This document shows, one piece after another, positions 26,614 through 36,276 of a stretch of DNA of 64,000 bases. The notes under the pieces are model-generated. The model saw only the letters and a list, made by a program, of their open reading frames with translations, was not told the DNA's origin and searched no databases. Both the position numbers and the translations under genes were made by a program. This DNA is from Methylocaldum sp002005105. GTDB lineage: Bacteria > Pseudomonadota > Gammaproteobacteria > Methylococcales > Methylococcaceae. Numbering within the stretch: the first letter of the stretch is position 1; every line of letters begins with the position of its first letter. Location: contig NZ_CP194902.1 in assembly GCF_051027545.1 (NCBI RefSeq), positions 4,774,001 to 4,838,000 on the forward strand. The letters are read 5' to 3'.

Positions 26614-27675
26614 TTAGGGCATCTCGACGGATTCTCCCAATACGTCCCTCATATACAGCATCTGCACCAGCACCATAATGACCACCACCAGCGGCGGCGC
26701 GAGCAGAAGTCCTAGGATGCCGAAGCTTGCGCCCATGATGAGTTGGGCGGTCAGCAGCAGAGCCGGCGGCAGGGAAACAATCTTCTGTTGGATGAAGGGC
26801 GTGATCAGATACCCTTCCAATGCCTGGACCACGAAATAGAGGATGGCTACATAGAGTACCGTCGGGCCGCCCTGGGTGAGACCGACCATCATCGCCGGCA
26901 CGGCCGCAATCAGCGGCCCGATATTGGGCACGAAATCCAGGGCGGCGGCGACAAGACCCAAAATAAACGCGAACGGCACTCCCAGCGCCATCAGCCCGAC
27001 GCCGATCAACACCCCCACGGCGAGCATGGCTGCGATTCGCCCGATCAGCCACCAGCGGAGTGCATTCCCCATCCGGTTGAATGCCTCCCAAACCTGTCCT
27101 CGGCGCCCCTTGGGAAACAGATGAACCGTGCCGTCGATGTAGGTCTTGGGATCAGCGGCGAAATAAAGCCCCAGCACGATCACGATGAAGAGGCTGCCCA
27201 AGGCGCCGAATGCGGTCGAAAAAATCCCGGCGATTTTCGATAGCTGCTCGGGATCTGTGAGGGTACTACCCGCCCTGGATAGCCTATCGATCACCGCGGT
27301 TCCCCACGGATATTGCTCGAGCGTGTTCCGTAGCCGGTCCAGCGCCGCCGGCAACTGCTGGAACAACTGGTAAAAACCGTCGGCGATGGCGGGTCCGTAC
27401 AGCGCCAGGATCAGCACGAGCAAGCCCAGCAGTATCAAGACCACCACCGTCAGCGACCAGTTCATGGACAAAGGCGTATGCCGGGTGATGAACTCGGCAA
27501 GCGTGCGGAGGAACAGGGCCAGGAGGAGACTCGCGAAAACCAGCAAAAGAATCTGCGACACCTGCCAAACCGCCAGAAGCAGCGCAATGACGGCCGTACC
27601 CGCGACTGCGACGATGAGCGTCCGCTTGGTCAGCAGTCCGCTGGGAGTCCGTGTCTCGCTGGTCTCATGATCCAT
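26614..27675 (-). CDS. AI-2E-family transporter (PerM/TqsA-like)
   Basis: 353 residues from ATG 27675, with AAGGGG nine bases upstream. Two N-terminal helices, a central amphipathic region, then further helices, with the family motif GLMALGVPFAFILGLVAAALDFVPNIGP near residue 230. Members have been linked to autoinducer-2 export or Na+/H+ antiport, and the substrate here is open. Confidence 0.88.
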   Translation of the reverse strand: MDHETSETRTPSGLLTKRTLIVAVAGTAVIALLLAVWQVSQILLLVFASLLLALFLRTLAEFITRHTPLSMNWSLTVVVLILLGLLVLILALYGPAIADGFYQLFQQLPAALDRLRNTLEQYPWGTAVIDRLSRAGSTLTDPEQLSKIAGIFSTAFGALGSLFIVIVLGLYFAADPKTYIDGTVHLFPKGRRGQVWEAFNRMGNALRWWLIGRIAAMLAVGVLIGVGLMALGVPFAFILGLVAAALDFVPNIGPLIAAVPAMMVGLTQGGPTVLYVAILYFVVQALEGYLITPFIQQKIVSLPPALLLTAQLIMGASFGILGLLLAPPLVVVIMVLVQMLYMRDVLGESVEMP

Positions 27676-27896
27676 TATTACGCCCCTTGCCGGCATTCCG
27701 GCCTTGCCGTAGAACTCGATCGAGCTGCCGACAGCATATTGCGAGCTCCCCGCCGGTTCGGTCGAATGAAAGGCGCTTTTACGGGGACTTACTAATAAGG
27801 ACCAAGCGGAAAGTGGAATTATCCCCGCCCCGCCGTGCCGGAGAGTCCATGGAATTGTCCAAATCATGATCATCAATCGAGATACAAGCGTTCGCC

Positions 27897-28643
27897 ATGT
27901 CCATGTCTCAACGATTCATCGTCGCGCTCAGGCCGCTGCTCGGCGCCGCGGGATCCGCCGTTGCTCGCGAGTTTCGAACCCTTGTGCTGATTCTCTTAAC
28001 CGGGGCGGGAATCTGGGGGTTCATCGAACTCGCCGACGAGGTCGCCGAAGGTCAGACGCGCGCCGTCGACACCGCCATCCTGCTGGCCTTGCGGAATCCC
28101 GCCGACCCGGCCGACCCGATCGGCCCGCGATGGGTCGAGGAAATGTTCCGGGATTTCACCGCCTTGGGCGGCGTTAGCGTGATCCTATTCATCACGCTGG
28201 GCGCGGCGGGCTATCTCGCCCTGTTGCGAAAACACCGGACCGTGCTCCTCTTGGCTATCGCCGTCGGCGGCGGCCTGCTTATCAACACCTTGCTCAAGCT
28301 CGGCTTCGACCGCCCCCGCCCCGATCTCGTACCCCATGGCGCATACGTCTACACCGCAAGCTTTCCCAGCGGCCATGCGATGCTGGCTACCGCCACTTAT
28401 CTGACTCTGGGCGCCCTGCTCGCCCGAGTGCTGCCCGATCGGCGCACCAAGTTTTTCGTGCTGACGATGGCCGTCGTGCTCTGCTTGCTGGTCGGCTTCA
28501 GCCGGGTGTACTTGGGCGTCCACTGGCCGTCCGACGTCGCCGCCGGCTGGATGATCGGAGCCGCCTGGGCATTGATCTGGTGGCTGGTGGCCCGCTGGCT
28601 GCAAAGAGAACGGATCGTCGAGGAAGCGGAGAACGGGAGCTAA
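27897..28643 (+). CDS. PAP2-family membrane phosphatase
   Basis: 248 residues with about five to six membrane helices. The three acid-phosphatase motifs are present: KLGFDRPRPD (~140), PSGHAM (~157) and SRVYLGVHWPSD (~200), including both catalytic His. Substrates could be phosphatidate, undecaprenyl diphosphate or related lipids. The last ~15 residues are charged. Confidence 0.9.
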   Translation: MSMSQRFIVALRPLLGAAGSAVAREFRTLVLILLTGAGIWGFIELADEVAEGQTRAVDTAILLALRNPADPADPIGPRWVEEMFRDFTALGGVSVILFITLGAAGYLALLRKHRTVLLLAIAVGGGLLINTLLKLGFDRPRPDLVPHGAYVYTASFPSGHAMLATATYLTLGALLARVLPDRRTKFFVLTMAVVLCLLVGFSRVYLGVHWPSDVAAGWMIGAAWALIWWLVARWLQRERIVEEAENGS

Positions 28644-28743
28644 ATGCTCGTGCCGAAACTTTCCGCCGTGTTTCGTTACCTAAGAGGCAGCTTCAAATAG
28701 TGCGCCGATCCGGCATGTCGGATACCTCGAGTTTGGAGGATTT

Positions 28744-29511
28744 ATGTTGAGAAGCGTCAAGGAAATTGTGGGATATGTACTGGGGGCGAAAGACGGCGAC
28801 ATCGGCCGCTGCGACGATTTTCTGTTCGACGATCGCGATTGGGTGGTTCGCTTCATGGTGGCCAAGACCGCCAAATGGCTGCCCGGACGCAAGGTGGTCG
28901 TTTCGCCCGCGTTTCTCGACCAACCGGATTGGACCCACAGGCGTTTGCCCGTGCGTTTGACCAAACAGCAAATCGAAAACTCTCCGCCGCTGGACGAGCA
29001 CGCCCCGGTATCCCGAGCGTACGAGGCCGAGTACTGGCGACACTACTCGCAGCCCCCTTACACCGGCATCTTGTCGCCCTATGGCTTGGGTCCCGGCGGC
29101 TTCGGCGCTTACCCCTGGCCCGGCGGAGTCGTCAACCCGACACCGGCATCTGTGCCCGGGACCGAGATCCGGGAACCGAAAGAAGAGCATTTGCGTTCGG
29201 TAGAGGAAGTGACCGGCTACGACATCGCCGCCACCGACCGGGACATCGGCCAAGTGGACGATTTCATCGTGGACGACCAGGCTTGGGCGCTGCGCTATCT
29301 GGTGGTCGACACGGGCCATTGGCTGCCGGGACGCAAGGTTCTGGTGGCGACGCCTTGGCTCGGTTCAGTCGATTGGACCGCACAGCGCCTGCATGTCGAA
29401 CTCGATGCCGAAAGCATCCGCAACGGGCCCGAGTTCGATCCGACAAAACCGGTCAACCGCCGCTACGAGATCGAGATCCACGACTATTATGGTCGTCCGT
29501 ATTATTGGTGA
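28744..29511 (+). CDS. Tandem PRC-barrel domain protein
   Basis: 255 residues, with GGAGG six bases before the ATG. Two PRC-barrel domains (~1-80 and ~140-225) share the repeat GDIGRCDDFLFDD / RDIGQVDDFIVDD and KWLPGRKVVV / HWLPGRKVLV. They are joined by a Pro/Gly-rich linker. No signal or membrane segment. Function unknown; family members are often stress-related. Confidence 0.85.
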   Translation: MLRSVKEIVGYVLGAKDGDIGRCDDFLFDDRDWVVRFMVAKTAKWLPGRKVVVSPAFLDQPDWTHRRLPVRLTKQQIENSPPLDEHAPVSRAYEAEYWRHYSQPPYTGILSPYGLGPGGFGAYPWPGGVVNPTPASVPGTEIREPKEEHLRSVEEVTGYDIAATDRDIGQVDDFIVDDQAWALRYLVVDTGHWLPGRKVLVATPWLGSVDWTAQRLHVELDAESIRNGPEFDPTKPVNRRYEIEIHDYYGRPYYW

Positions 29512-29571
29512 TAGAGCGATCGATGCGGTTCGAAGAGCTCACCGCGTCCTACGATTAAGCGACAACAGGTT

Positions 29572-32500
29572 TCAGGTCTCCTCACCTTGTTCACCCTTTT
29601 CCGATCCGGCCCGCTCGCTGGCGATAACGGTATAAAAGGCCGGCACCACGAATAGCGTGAACAGCGTGCCTATGGCCATGCCGGCGCCCAGCACGAAGCC
29701 GATGGCGAAGCGGCTTTCGGCGCCGGGTCCGGACGCGAACCAGAGCGGAATCATGCCGACCAGGGTCGCGATCGTGGTCATCAGGATCGGGCGGAGCCGG
29801 ATCGCCGCCGCGGTCTCCATCGCCCGGCGGCGGTCCAGCCCCTCGCGCCGCTGGACCTCGTTGGCGAATTCCACCAGGAGAATCCCGTGGCGGATGATGG
29901 AGCCGATCAGCGTCAACAGGCCCACCTGGGTGTAGATATTGACGGTGACCACCCCGAGCGCCATAAACAGCAGCGCCCCGGCCAGCGACATGGGCACGCT
30001 CACCAGCATGATGGCGGGATCGCGGAAGCTTTCGAACTGCGCGCCAAGGACCAGATAGATCAGGATCACCGACAGGAAAAACGCGGTGACCAGTTCCGCG
30101 CCCTCCTGGACGTACTGCCGCGACTGCCCCTTCCAGTCGGTGACATATCCGCCGCCGGGCAAGATTTCGGCCACGGTCGTCCTCAGGAACTCCACCGCTT
30201 CGCCGAGCGTCACTCCCGGCGCCGGGACTCCGGACAAGGTGGCCGCGTTGAGCTGGTTGAACCGGGCCAGTTCCCTCGGCTGGATCGTTTGGGTGAGGTG
30301 GACAATGGTCGAGGCGGGAATCAGGCTGCCGTTCCGGGCGCGGAGATAATAATTCTCGAGCTGTTCGGGGCGAAGCCGATAGACGCGTTCCACCTGGGGA
30401 ATGACCCGATAGCTACGGTCACGGACGCTGAAATAATTGACATAGCCGGCGCTCAGCAGCGTGGAAAGATCGCCGCCCAATTGCTGCATGTCGATGCCGA
30501 GATCGGCCGCCTTGGCACGGTCGATCTCCACCCGCACCTGGAGCCGGTCGTAATGCAGATCGGTTTCGATGAAGTCGAATTTGCCGCTTTGCCGCGCCCG
30601 CTCCAGCACCCGCTGCACCGCATCGTAGAGCGCCTCGGTTTCCTCGGTGGTACCGATGACCCACTGTACCGGGGTTCCGCCGCCGGCGCCCGGCAGCGCG
30701 GGCGGCGGAAACACCGCGCTCTGGAGGCCGGCGACGCCGTTCACCCGATCCTGCAATTCGGGCATGATGTCGAATTGGCTCTGCGCCCGCTCCTCCCAGT
30801 CCTTCATCGACATGCCGGCGAAAGCCTGATAGGCGCTGCCCACGCCGCCTCCGCCCGGCGCCACGCCGTTGATGACGAACGAATGATCGGTGGCGTCGAA
30901 ATCCTGAATGATCTCGCCGACCCGGCCGGTCCAGCGTTCCAGGTAGTCGATGGAGACGTTGGGATCGGCGGTGGCCTGCACGATGAGAAAGCCTTGGTCC
31001 TCGGTCGGCGCCAGTTCGTCCTCGGCGGCGGTATAGAGAAAAAAGCAGGCGACCAGTACGACGCCTCCGAACAGCAGCACCAACCAGCGCTGCTCCAAAG
31101 TGTAATGGAGGAGGCGGCCGTAACGCTCGGCCACCCATCCGAAGCCTGCGTCCACCCGGCGGCTGAGCCCGCGTTTCCCGGTTTCCCGCCTGAGCAGCTT
31201 GGAGCACAGCATGAACGACAGGGTCAGGCCGACGACGCCCGAGATCAGCGTCGCCCCGACCACCGTGAAGGCGAACTCGGTGAAGAGATTTCCGGTGAGC
31301 CCGGTCATGAAGCCTATGGGCGCATACACCGCCACCACCACGATGTTCATGGCGACGATGGGCGCCGCTAGTTCGCGCCCGCTTTCGAGGGCGGCCTCGA
31401 ACCTGCTCTTGCCCTCCTCCATGTGGCGGTGGACGTTCTCCACGATGACGATGCCGTCGTCCACCACCATGCCGATGGCAAGGATCAGCGCCAAGAGGGT
31501 CAGGAGATTGATGGTGAACCCCATGACCAGGATCAGGAACAGCGAGCCCACCAGCGACAGCGGCATGGCCACGGCGGGCACCAGCGCAGCGCGGGCCGAT
31601 CCCAGGAACAGGTAGATGACCCCGGTCACGATGCTCAGCGCCTCGGCCAGCGAAACCAGCACCTCGCGCATCGAGTCGCGGATGAAGTCGGTGCTGTCGT
31701 AGACGATGACGCCGCGGATGCCCGCGGGCAATTGCCGCTGGATATCGGGAAAGACTTCGCGCACGCGCGCCGCCGTGTCCAGGGTATTGGCCGTGGGCGC
31801 CGCTTCCACGGCGATGAACACCCCCGGAACCCCGTCGAAATACACCGAGGTTTCGTACGATTCGGCACCCAGGGACACCTCCGCCACGTCCCGCAACCGG
31901 ATCAGCGCGCCGTTGTCCTCCCGCACCACCAGCCGCTCGAACTCCTCCACCGAATGCAGGTTGGTCGCGGCATCCAGCGAGATCGAGAGGGTCGCTCCCT
32001 TGGTCGCGCCCACCGCCGCGATGAAGTTGTTGGCCTCGAGCGCCGCGCGGACGTCTGTCGGCGTGACCCGGAATGCCGCCATGCGCTTCGGGTCCAGCCA
32101 GATGCGCATGGCCACCGTCTGCCCGCCCAGGACCGGCGCCTCCTGAACGCCGACCAGGGTCTCCAGGCGCGGCCGAACGGCGCGGTTGAGATAATCGGTC
32201 ACCTGGTTGCGTTCCAGCACCTCGCTGTAAAAGGCGATGTACATGGCGGCGGTCGGCTCGCCCGGAGTAACGGTGACGATGGGGTCCTCGCTGCCGGGCG
32301 GCAACTGGTTCCGCACTTGGTTGATCTTGGTGATGATCTGGGCCACCGCGGCGTTGGGATCGTAATTGAGCAAAAGCCTCGCCCGGATGGTGCTGGTACC
32401 CTGGACGCTGGTGGATTCGAGATAGTCGATGCCCTCGGCGGTGGCGATGGCCTGTTCCAGGGGCGTGGTGATGAATCCTCTGACCAGTTCCGCGTCGGCG

Positions 32501-32664
32501 CCGAAATAAGGGGTCGAAATGGTGATGACCGAGGAGTAGGTCTCGGGATACTCGCGGACATTGAGGGTTAGAATCGACCGCAATCCCAGCATCAGAATCA
32601 CCAGGCTGACCACCGAGGCCAGCACCGGCCGCTTGATGAAGAGATCGGTAAAGCCGCCCATCAC
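29572..32664 (-). CDS. RND efflux permease (HAE-1 type)
   Basis: 1030 residues with the twelve-helix, two-porter-loop layout of AcrB/MexB-type pumps. The N-terminus FIKRPVLASVVSLVIL is characteristic, and the proton-relay Asp pair is seen in GMVVDDGIVIVENV (~405). It extrudes drugs, dyes or lipids using the proton gradient. The ATG overlaps the adaptor stop by four bases. No outer-membrane channel gene is nearby, so it must borrow one. Confidence 0.95.
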   Translation of the reverse strand: MMGGFTDLFIKRPVLASVVSLVILMLGLRSILTLNVREYPETYSSVITISTPYFGADAELVRGFITTPLEQAIATAEGIDYLESTSVQGTSTIRARLLLNYDPNAAVAQIITKINQVRNQLPPGSEDPIVTVTPGEPTAAMYIAFYSEVLERNQVTDYLNRAVRPRLETLVGVQEAPVLGGQTVAMRIWLDPKRMAAFRVTPTDVRAALEANNFIAAVGATKGATLSISLDAATNLHSVEEFERLVVREDNGALIRLRDVAEVSLGAESYETSVYFDGVPGVFIAVEAAPTANTLDTAARVREVFPDIQRQLPAGIRGVIVYDSTDFIRDSMREVLVSLAEALSIVTGVIYLFLGSARAALVPAVAMPLSLVGSLFLILVMGFTINLLTLLALILAIGMVVDDGIVIVENVHRHMEEGKSRFEAALESGRELAAPIVAMNIVVVAVYAPIGFMTGLTGNLFTEFAFTVVGATLISGVVGLTLSFMLCSKLLRRETGKRGLSRRVDAGFGWVAERYGRLLHYTLEQRWLVLLFGGVVLVACFFLYTAAEDELAPTEDQGFLIVQATADPNVSIDYLERWTGRVGEIIQDFDATDHSFVINGVAPGGGGVGSAYQAFAGMSMKDWEERAQSQFDIMPELQDRVNGVAGLQSAVFPPPALPGAGGGTPVQWVIGTTEETEALYDAVQRVLERARQSGKFDFIETDLHYDRLQVRVEIDRAKAADLGIDMQQLGGDLSTLLSAGYVNYFSVRDRSYRVIPQVERVYRLRPEQLENYYLRARNGSLIPASTIVHLTQTIQPRELARFNQLNAATLSGVPAPGVTLGEAVEFLRTTVAEILPGGGYVTDWKGQSRQYVQEGAELVTAFFLSVILIYLVLGAQFESFRDPAIMLVSVPMSLAGALLFMALGVVTVNIYTQVGLLTLIGSIIRHGILLVEFANEVQRREGLDRRRAMETAAAIRLRPILMTTIATLVGMIPLWFASGPGAESRFAIGFVLGAGMAIGTLFTLFVVPAFYTVIASERAGSEKGEQGEET

Positions 32665-33914
32665 GGTCCCTTCGGTATGGGGTCGACTTCCGGCAGCACG
32701 TCCCGGTCCGAGATGAGCACCCGCGCCCCGTCGCTGAGCTTGAGCTGACCCGATGTGACCACCCGGTCGCCGGGCGCGACGCCCTTCAGGATTTCGACGC
32801 GCAAACCCCGGCGCTCGCCGGTGGTGACAAAAACCCGTTGGACCCGATGGATACGCTGGTCCGGAGCCCGAGCGGAAGAAACCGCCGAATCGTCCGGATT
32901 TCCGCTATCGTCGGCACCGCCGGCCGGCAGTGCCGGAGCCGCCCCGCCCCCTTCCCGTATCACGAACACGACGTCGCCGTACGGGCTGTAGCTGATCGCC
33001 GTGTTGGGAACTGCCAGCACCCGGCGCTCATCGGGAAGCGTCACGACCACGTCGGTGAACATGCCCGGCCGGAGCAGGCGTTCGCGGTTGGGGAGCGTAG
33101 CGCGCACGCTGAAATTATGGGTTTCCCGGTCGATCTGCGGGCTGACCGCGCTGATTTCGCCTTCGAAAACCTGATCGGGGTAGGCGTCGACCCGCACCCG
33201 GACGGGCAGTCCCGGTCCGATAACGCCGTAATGACGTCCGGGTAAGGTGAAATCCGTGTAGATGGGGGCGATCGACTGCAAATCGACCACGGCCTGTCCG
33301 GGTTCAAGATATTGTCCCAGATTGACGTAACGGAGTCCGAGAACCCCGCTGAACGGTGCCTCGATCCGCTTTTTGCCGATCAGGACCCGCTGTTCCCTAA
33401 CCTGGGCTTCAAAGGTTTCCACCCGGGTCGCCGCCTGCTCCCGTTCGGATTGAGATACGAAGCGCCGCTGCGCCAGTTCGCGGAACCTAGCCAGATCGCG
33501 GCGCGCCTGTTCGGCCTCGGCCTCGAGGCGCTCCAGCCGCGCCAGGTCCACATCGGTCTTGAATTGCACCAGGGTCGCGCCCTGCTCCACTTCGGCGCCC
33601 GATTCGAACCCGATGGTTTCCACCATGCCCGCCACCTCGGTGGTCACTTGCACCCCGTGCACGGCGACGAGGTTGCCGATGGCGTCCAACTCGGTCCGCC
33701 AGATCTCCGGCTCGGCACGGGCTGCCGTCACGGTGACGGGAGGGATCTCGAACGGTTCAGCCGGTCCGCGTTTACCGACAATCTGCGACCAGAGCCAATA
33801 AGCGACCAACGCCAAGACAGCCAGAACGGCGAGTCCTACCAAGATCCGCCATCGCCCCCCCCTGCCGAACGCGCTCTCCGTTTCATGCGCCGAATGCCGT
33901 GCCATTCGCCGCAT
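32661..33914 (-). CDS. RND efflux periplasmic adaptor (MFP)
   Basis: 417 residues. I start at ATG 33914, whose first base is the last base of the upstream gene's TGA (TGATG), implying coupling. One membrane segment (ILVGLAVLAVLALVAYWLW) is followed by lipoyl/hairpin regions (EVAGMVETIGFESGAEVEQG to IEAPFSGVLGLRYVNLGQYL) and beta-barrel domains. It bridges the permease at 29572 to an outer-membrane channel. A Pro/Ala/Asp-rich insertion lies near residues 340-370. Confidence 0.92.
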   Translation of the reverse strand: MRRMARHSAHETESAFGRGGRWRILVGLAVLAVLALVAYWLWSQIVGKRGPAEPFEIPPVTVTAARAEPEIWRTELDAIGNLVAVHGVQVTTEVAGMVETIGFESGAEVEQGATLVQFKTDVDLARLERLEAEAEQARRDLARFRELAQRRFVSQSEREQAATRVETFEAQVREQRVLIGKKRIEAPFSGVLGLRYVNLGQYLEPGQAVVDLQSIAPIYTDFTLPGRHYGVIGPGLPVRVRVDAYPDQVFEGEISAVSPQIDRETHNFSVRATLPNRERLLRPGMFTDVVVTLPDERRVLAVPNTAISYSPYGDVVFVIREGGGAAPALPAGGADDSGNPDDSAVSSARAPDQRIHRVQRVFVTTGERRGLRVEILKGVAPGDRVVTSGQLKLSDGARVLISDRDVLPEVDPIPKGP

Positions 33915-34417
33915 CAGCGGCGCGGCAAACAAGTCACCCGCAGCGACTTGATATCTTCGAAAATCCCCAGCCCGCTGCGTCCCCGTCTTTCCCCCAAGTC
34001 GGGGATTTGCTGTCCTGGTTCGAACGACAGGCTATGGTCTTCGAAGTCTTCGTCGTCGAAGGCGGTTACCTGGGCGCGCGGTCCGACTATGACGCTTTCC
34101 AGGCCGGTCCAGCGGGCGCCGAACGGACCTTTCATGGTGCGCATCTCGACCGGGCCGACGATGTTCAGTTGAATTCCGGTAAAACGGTCGCCCGTGTAGA
34201 ACTGTACCCAGCAACCGTCGGCGACCCGCTCGGCGCTGAACGATCCGGGCACGATCAGGACCGTCGGCAAAGCGCTGGGCTCCTCCGTAATCGGCGGGCG
34301 AGCGTCGGTATCGGGCGCGGAGGGAGGCACGGACTCCCTGGCCGTCACATTCAGGCCCGCCACGGCGGACAGCGCCCCGGCCACAATCCCGAACCGAAGG
34401 CGCCTAAATTTCCGCAT
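33914..34417 (-). CDS. Secreted beta/gamma-crystallin-like protein
   Basis: 167 residues with an N-terminal signal peptide (FGIVAGALSAVAGLNVTA). The C-terminal ~100 residues hold two Greek-key-like motifs: CWVQFYTGDRFTGIQLNI and VTAFDDEDFEDHSLSFEPG, the latter resembling the calcium-binding crystallin type. Calcium or envelope-stress function is inferred only from the fold. It is coupled to the efflux adaptor by overlap. Confidence 0.6.
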   Translation of the reverse strand: MRKFRRLRFGIVAGALSAVAGLNVTARESVPPSAPDTDARPPITEEPSALPTVLIVPGSFSAERVADGCWVQFYTGDRFTGIQLNIVGPVEMRTMKGPFGARWTGLESVIVGPRAQVTAFDDEDFEDHSLSFEPGQQIPDLGERRGRSGLGIFEDIKSLRVTCLPRR

Positions 34418-34429
34418 GCGACGCTCCGA

Positions 34430-34531
34430 TCAGAAAATGAGCATAAGAATCCCGATCACGACCAATAACCCGATCAGGAAGATGATGCCGATCGCGCTGC
34501 CCAAGAATCGCAAGATGCTGCCCATGTCCAT
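34430..34531 (-). CDS. Small membrane protein, 33 residues
   Basis: Short frame MDMGSILRFLGSAIGIIFLI followed by GLLVVIGILMLIF and a TGA. It is almost entirely one hydrophobic helix. It lies between the HtrA-like protease and the crystallin-like gene in the same direction. A second ATG at 34525 is possible. No homologue known to me. Confidence 0.4.
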   Translation of the reverse strand: MDMGSILRFLGSAIGIIFLIGLLVVIGILMLIF

Positions 34532-34592
34532 GTCTCCGCGAGTGAAATAGAGTTTCGTCCATAACCATTGAGACAGCCGCTCCGAGGTTTCC

Positions 34593-35735
34593 TCACCGCC
34601 GCCGGGCCGGTGGTTGGGCTATCCGGGCCGTCGCCGTCCGCTTTTGGCCATTTCGGAGGAAATCCAGCTTGATTTCGGAACCGACTCGAAGCAGGCCGAT
34701 AATATTGCGCAAGCTGCTGGCATTGGCCACGGGAGCACCATCGACCGCCACCACGACGTCGCCGGGACGCAGCCCCGCTTGGGCGGCAGGCGAATCCGGC
34801 TGAACCTGGGCAATCACGGCGCCGCCGCTCCGCTCCAGGCCCAAGGCTTTCGCCGACTCGGGAGTCAAATCCTGGACTCCGATCCCGAGTTGACCTCGCT
34901 GAACTTCGCCGTACTGGACGATCTGCTGCATGACGGCTTGGGCGAGATGGCTCGGGATCGCGAAACCGATGCCGACATTGCCCCCGGCCGGGCCGACGAT
35001 GGCGGTATTGATCCCGACCAGTTCCCCATTCAGGTCGACTAGGGCGCCGCCGGAATTGCCGGGATTGATCGAGGCGTCGGTCTGGATGAAGTCTTCGTAG
35101 CCTTCGATGCCCAAACCGGAACGACCCAGCGCGCTGACGATGCCGGAAGTCACGGTTTGGCTCAAGCCGAAAGGACTGCCGATAGCCACCACGAAATCTC
35201 CGACCCGCAAGGATTGCGAGTCGCCGAACCGCAGAGCCGTAAGGTTTTTCTCGTCGATTTTGACGACCGCCACGTCGGTCTCGGAATCGGCGCCCACCAC
35301 CGTAGCCTCGAAATCCCTTCCGTCCTGCAGGGTCACGGTCACTTGGTCGGCATTGGCGATGACGTGGTGGTTGGTGAGGATAAGCCCGTTTTCGGCGTTC
35401 ACGATCACGCCGGAGCCGAGGCTCTGCTGTTGCCGTTGGCGCGGCGGCATGTTCGGCAAGTCGAAGAACCGTCTGAAAAACGGATCGTTGAACAGCGGAT
35501 TCTCCTGCACGTTCACCGTCGAGGTCGTCGAAATATTGACCACGGCGGGCAATACGGCTTCCAGCATGGGCGCCAGAGTCGGCCTGCCGCTTTGTCCTAT
35601 GGCGGCGCCGGGATTGGACGCCTGGTAGGCCGCTGCCGGCGCTTGCGCAAGTCGCGGTGCCGGCACGGGCTCGCATCCCGCCGACATCATGATCAGAACG
35701 GCGCCAAGAGCGCAAAGTCGGCCAAGCCGTTCCAT
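34593..35735 (-). CDS. HtrA/DegQ-like serine protease with one PDZ domain
   Basis: 380 residues. The N-terminus looks like a lipoprotein signal (AVLIMMSAGC), so it may be anchored. The trypsin-like domain has His in LTNHHVIA, Asp in ETDVAVVKI and Ser in NPGNSGGAL. One PDZ domain follows (~265-360; EVQRGQLGIGVQDL ... GDVVVAVDGAPV), as in DegS. It is a periplasmic quality-control protease, and a regulatory role like DegS is possible. Confidence 0.92.
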   Translation of the reverse strand: MERLGRLCALGAVLIMMSAGCEPVPAPRLAQAPAAAYQASNPGAAIGQSGRPTLAPMLEAVLPAVVNISTTSTVNVQENPLFNDPFFRRFFDLPNMPPRQRQQQSLGSGVIVNAENGLILTNHHVIANADQVTVTLQDGRDFEATVVGADSETDVAVVKIDEKNLTALRFGDSQSLRVGDFVVAIGSPFGLSQTVTSGIVSALGRSGLGIEGYEDFIQTDASINPGNSGGALVDLNGELVGINTAIVGPAGGNVGIGFAIPSHLAQAVMQQIVQYGEVQRGQLGIGVQDLTPESAKALGLERSGGAVIAQVQPDSPAAQAGLRPGDVVVAVDGAPVANASSLRNIIGLLRVGSEIKLDFLRNGQKRTATARIAQPPARRR

Positions 35736-35880
35736 GGAGTTCCTCCCGCAGTGTGCTTCTCGAGTCGCGACGTCACTTTTTAGGTCGTTCGATACCGTAA
35801 AAGTTCTCGGGCGGATTTTCTCTCTTCCGCCTGCGCGTGCATCCTCGATTATCGAGCATGAGCGCCGACCGCCTGCGGGA

Positions 35881-36276
35881 TCATTTCAGGCTGAAGAGAT
35901 ACGCCGCCATGTCCCATGCGTCATGCTCGGTCACACCCAAGTCGGGCATGGCCGTGCCGGGCGATATCCGCTGCGGGTCCCGAAGCCACAGAACCAGGTC
36001 GTCCGGAGTGTTGGGCAGAACGCCGGCGATGTAGATGCGATTGGCCCAAGCGGTCAGGGGCGGCCCGGCCAAACCCTTGGCGCCGACGATGCCGGGAATG
36101 ATGTGACAGGTCGCGCAGGCATATTGCTGCAAGGCGATCCGCCCTCGGGCCGGGTCTCCGCCGGTGACGAACAAGGGCTGATCGGCGCGGCCGCAGGCAT
36201 TCAGAAGAGCCAGTGCCGCGAAGAGTCCGCCCGCTCCTTTGATTCTTCTTATCGCCCGCCGGTCTTTCGATCCCAT
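35881..36276 (-). CDS. Small c-type cytochrome (lipoprotein)
   Basis: 131 residues from ATG 36276; the start lies inside the end of the preceding cytochrome gene (28 bp overlap). The signal ends LLNACG, so it is likely a lipoprotein. One heme-binding CATCH with a late Met ligand (TAMPDLG). Its position beside a larger cytochrome c and the divergent cox cluster suggests an electron donor to the oxidase. Confidence 0.85.
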   Translation of the reverse strand: MGSKDRRAIRRIKGAGGLFAALALLNACGRADQPLFVTGGDPARGRIALQQYACATCHIIPGIVGAKGLAGPPLTAWANRIYIAGVLPNTPDDLVLWLRDPQRISPGTAMPDLGVTEHDAWDMAAYLFSLK

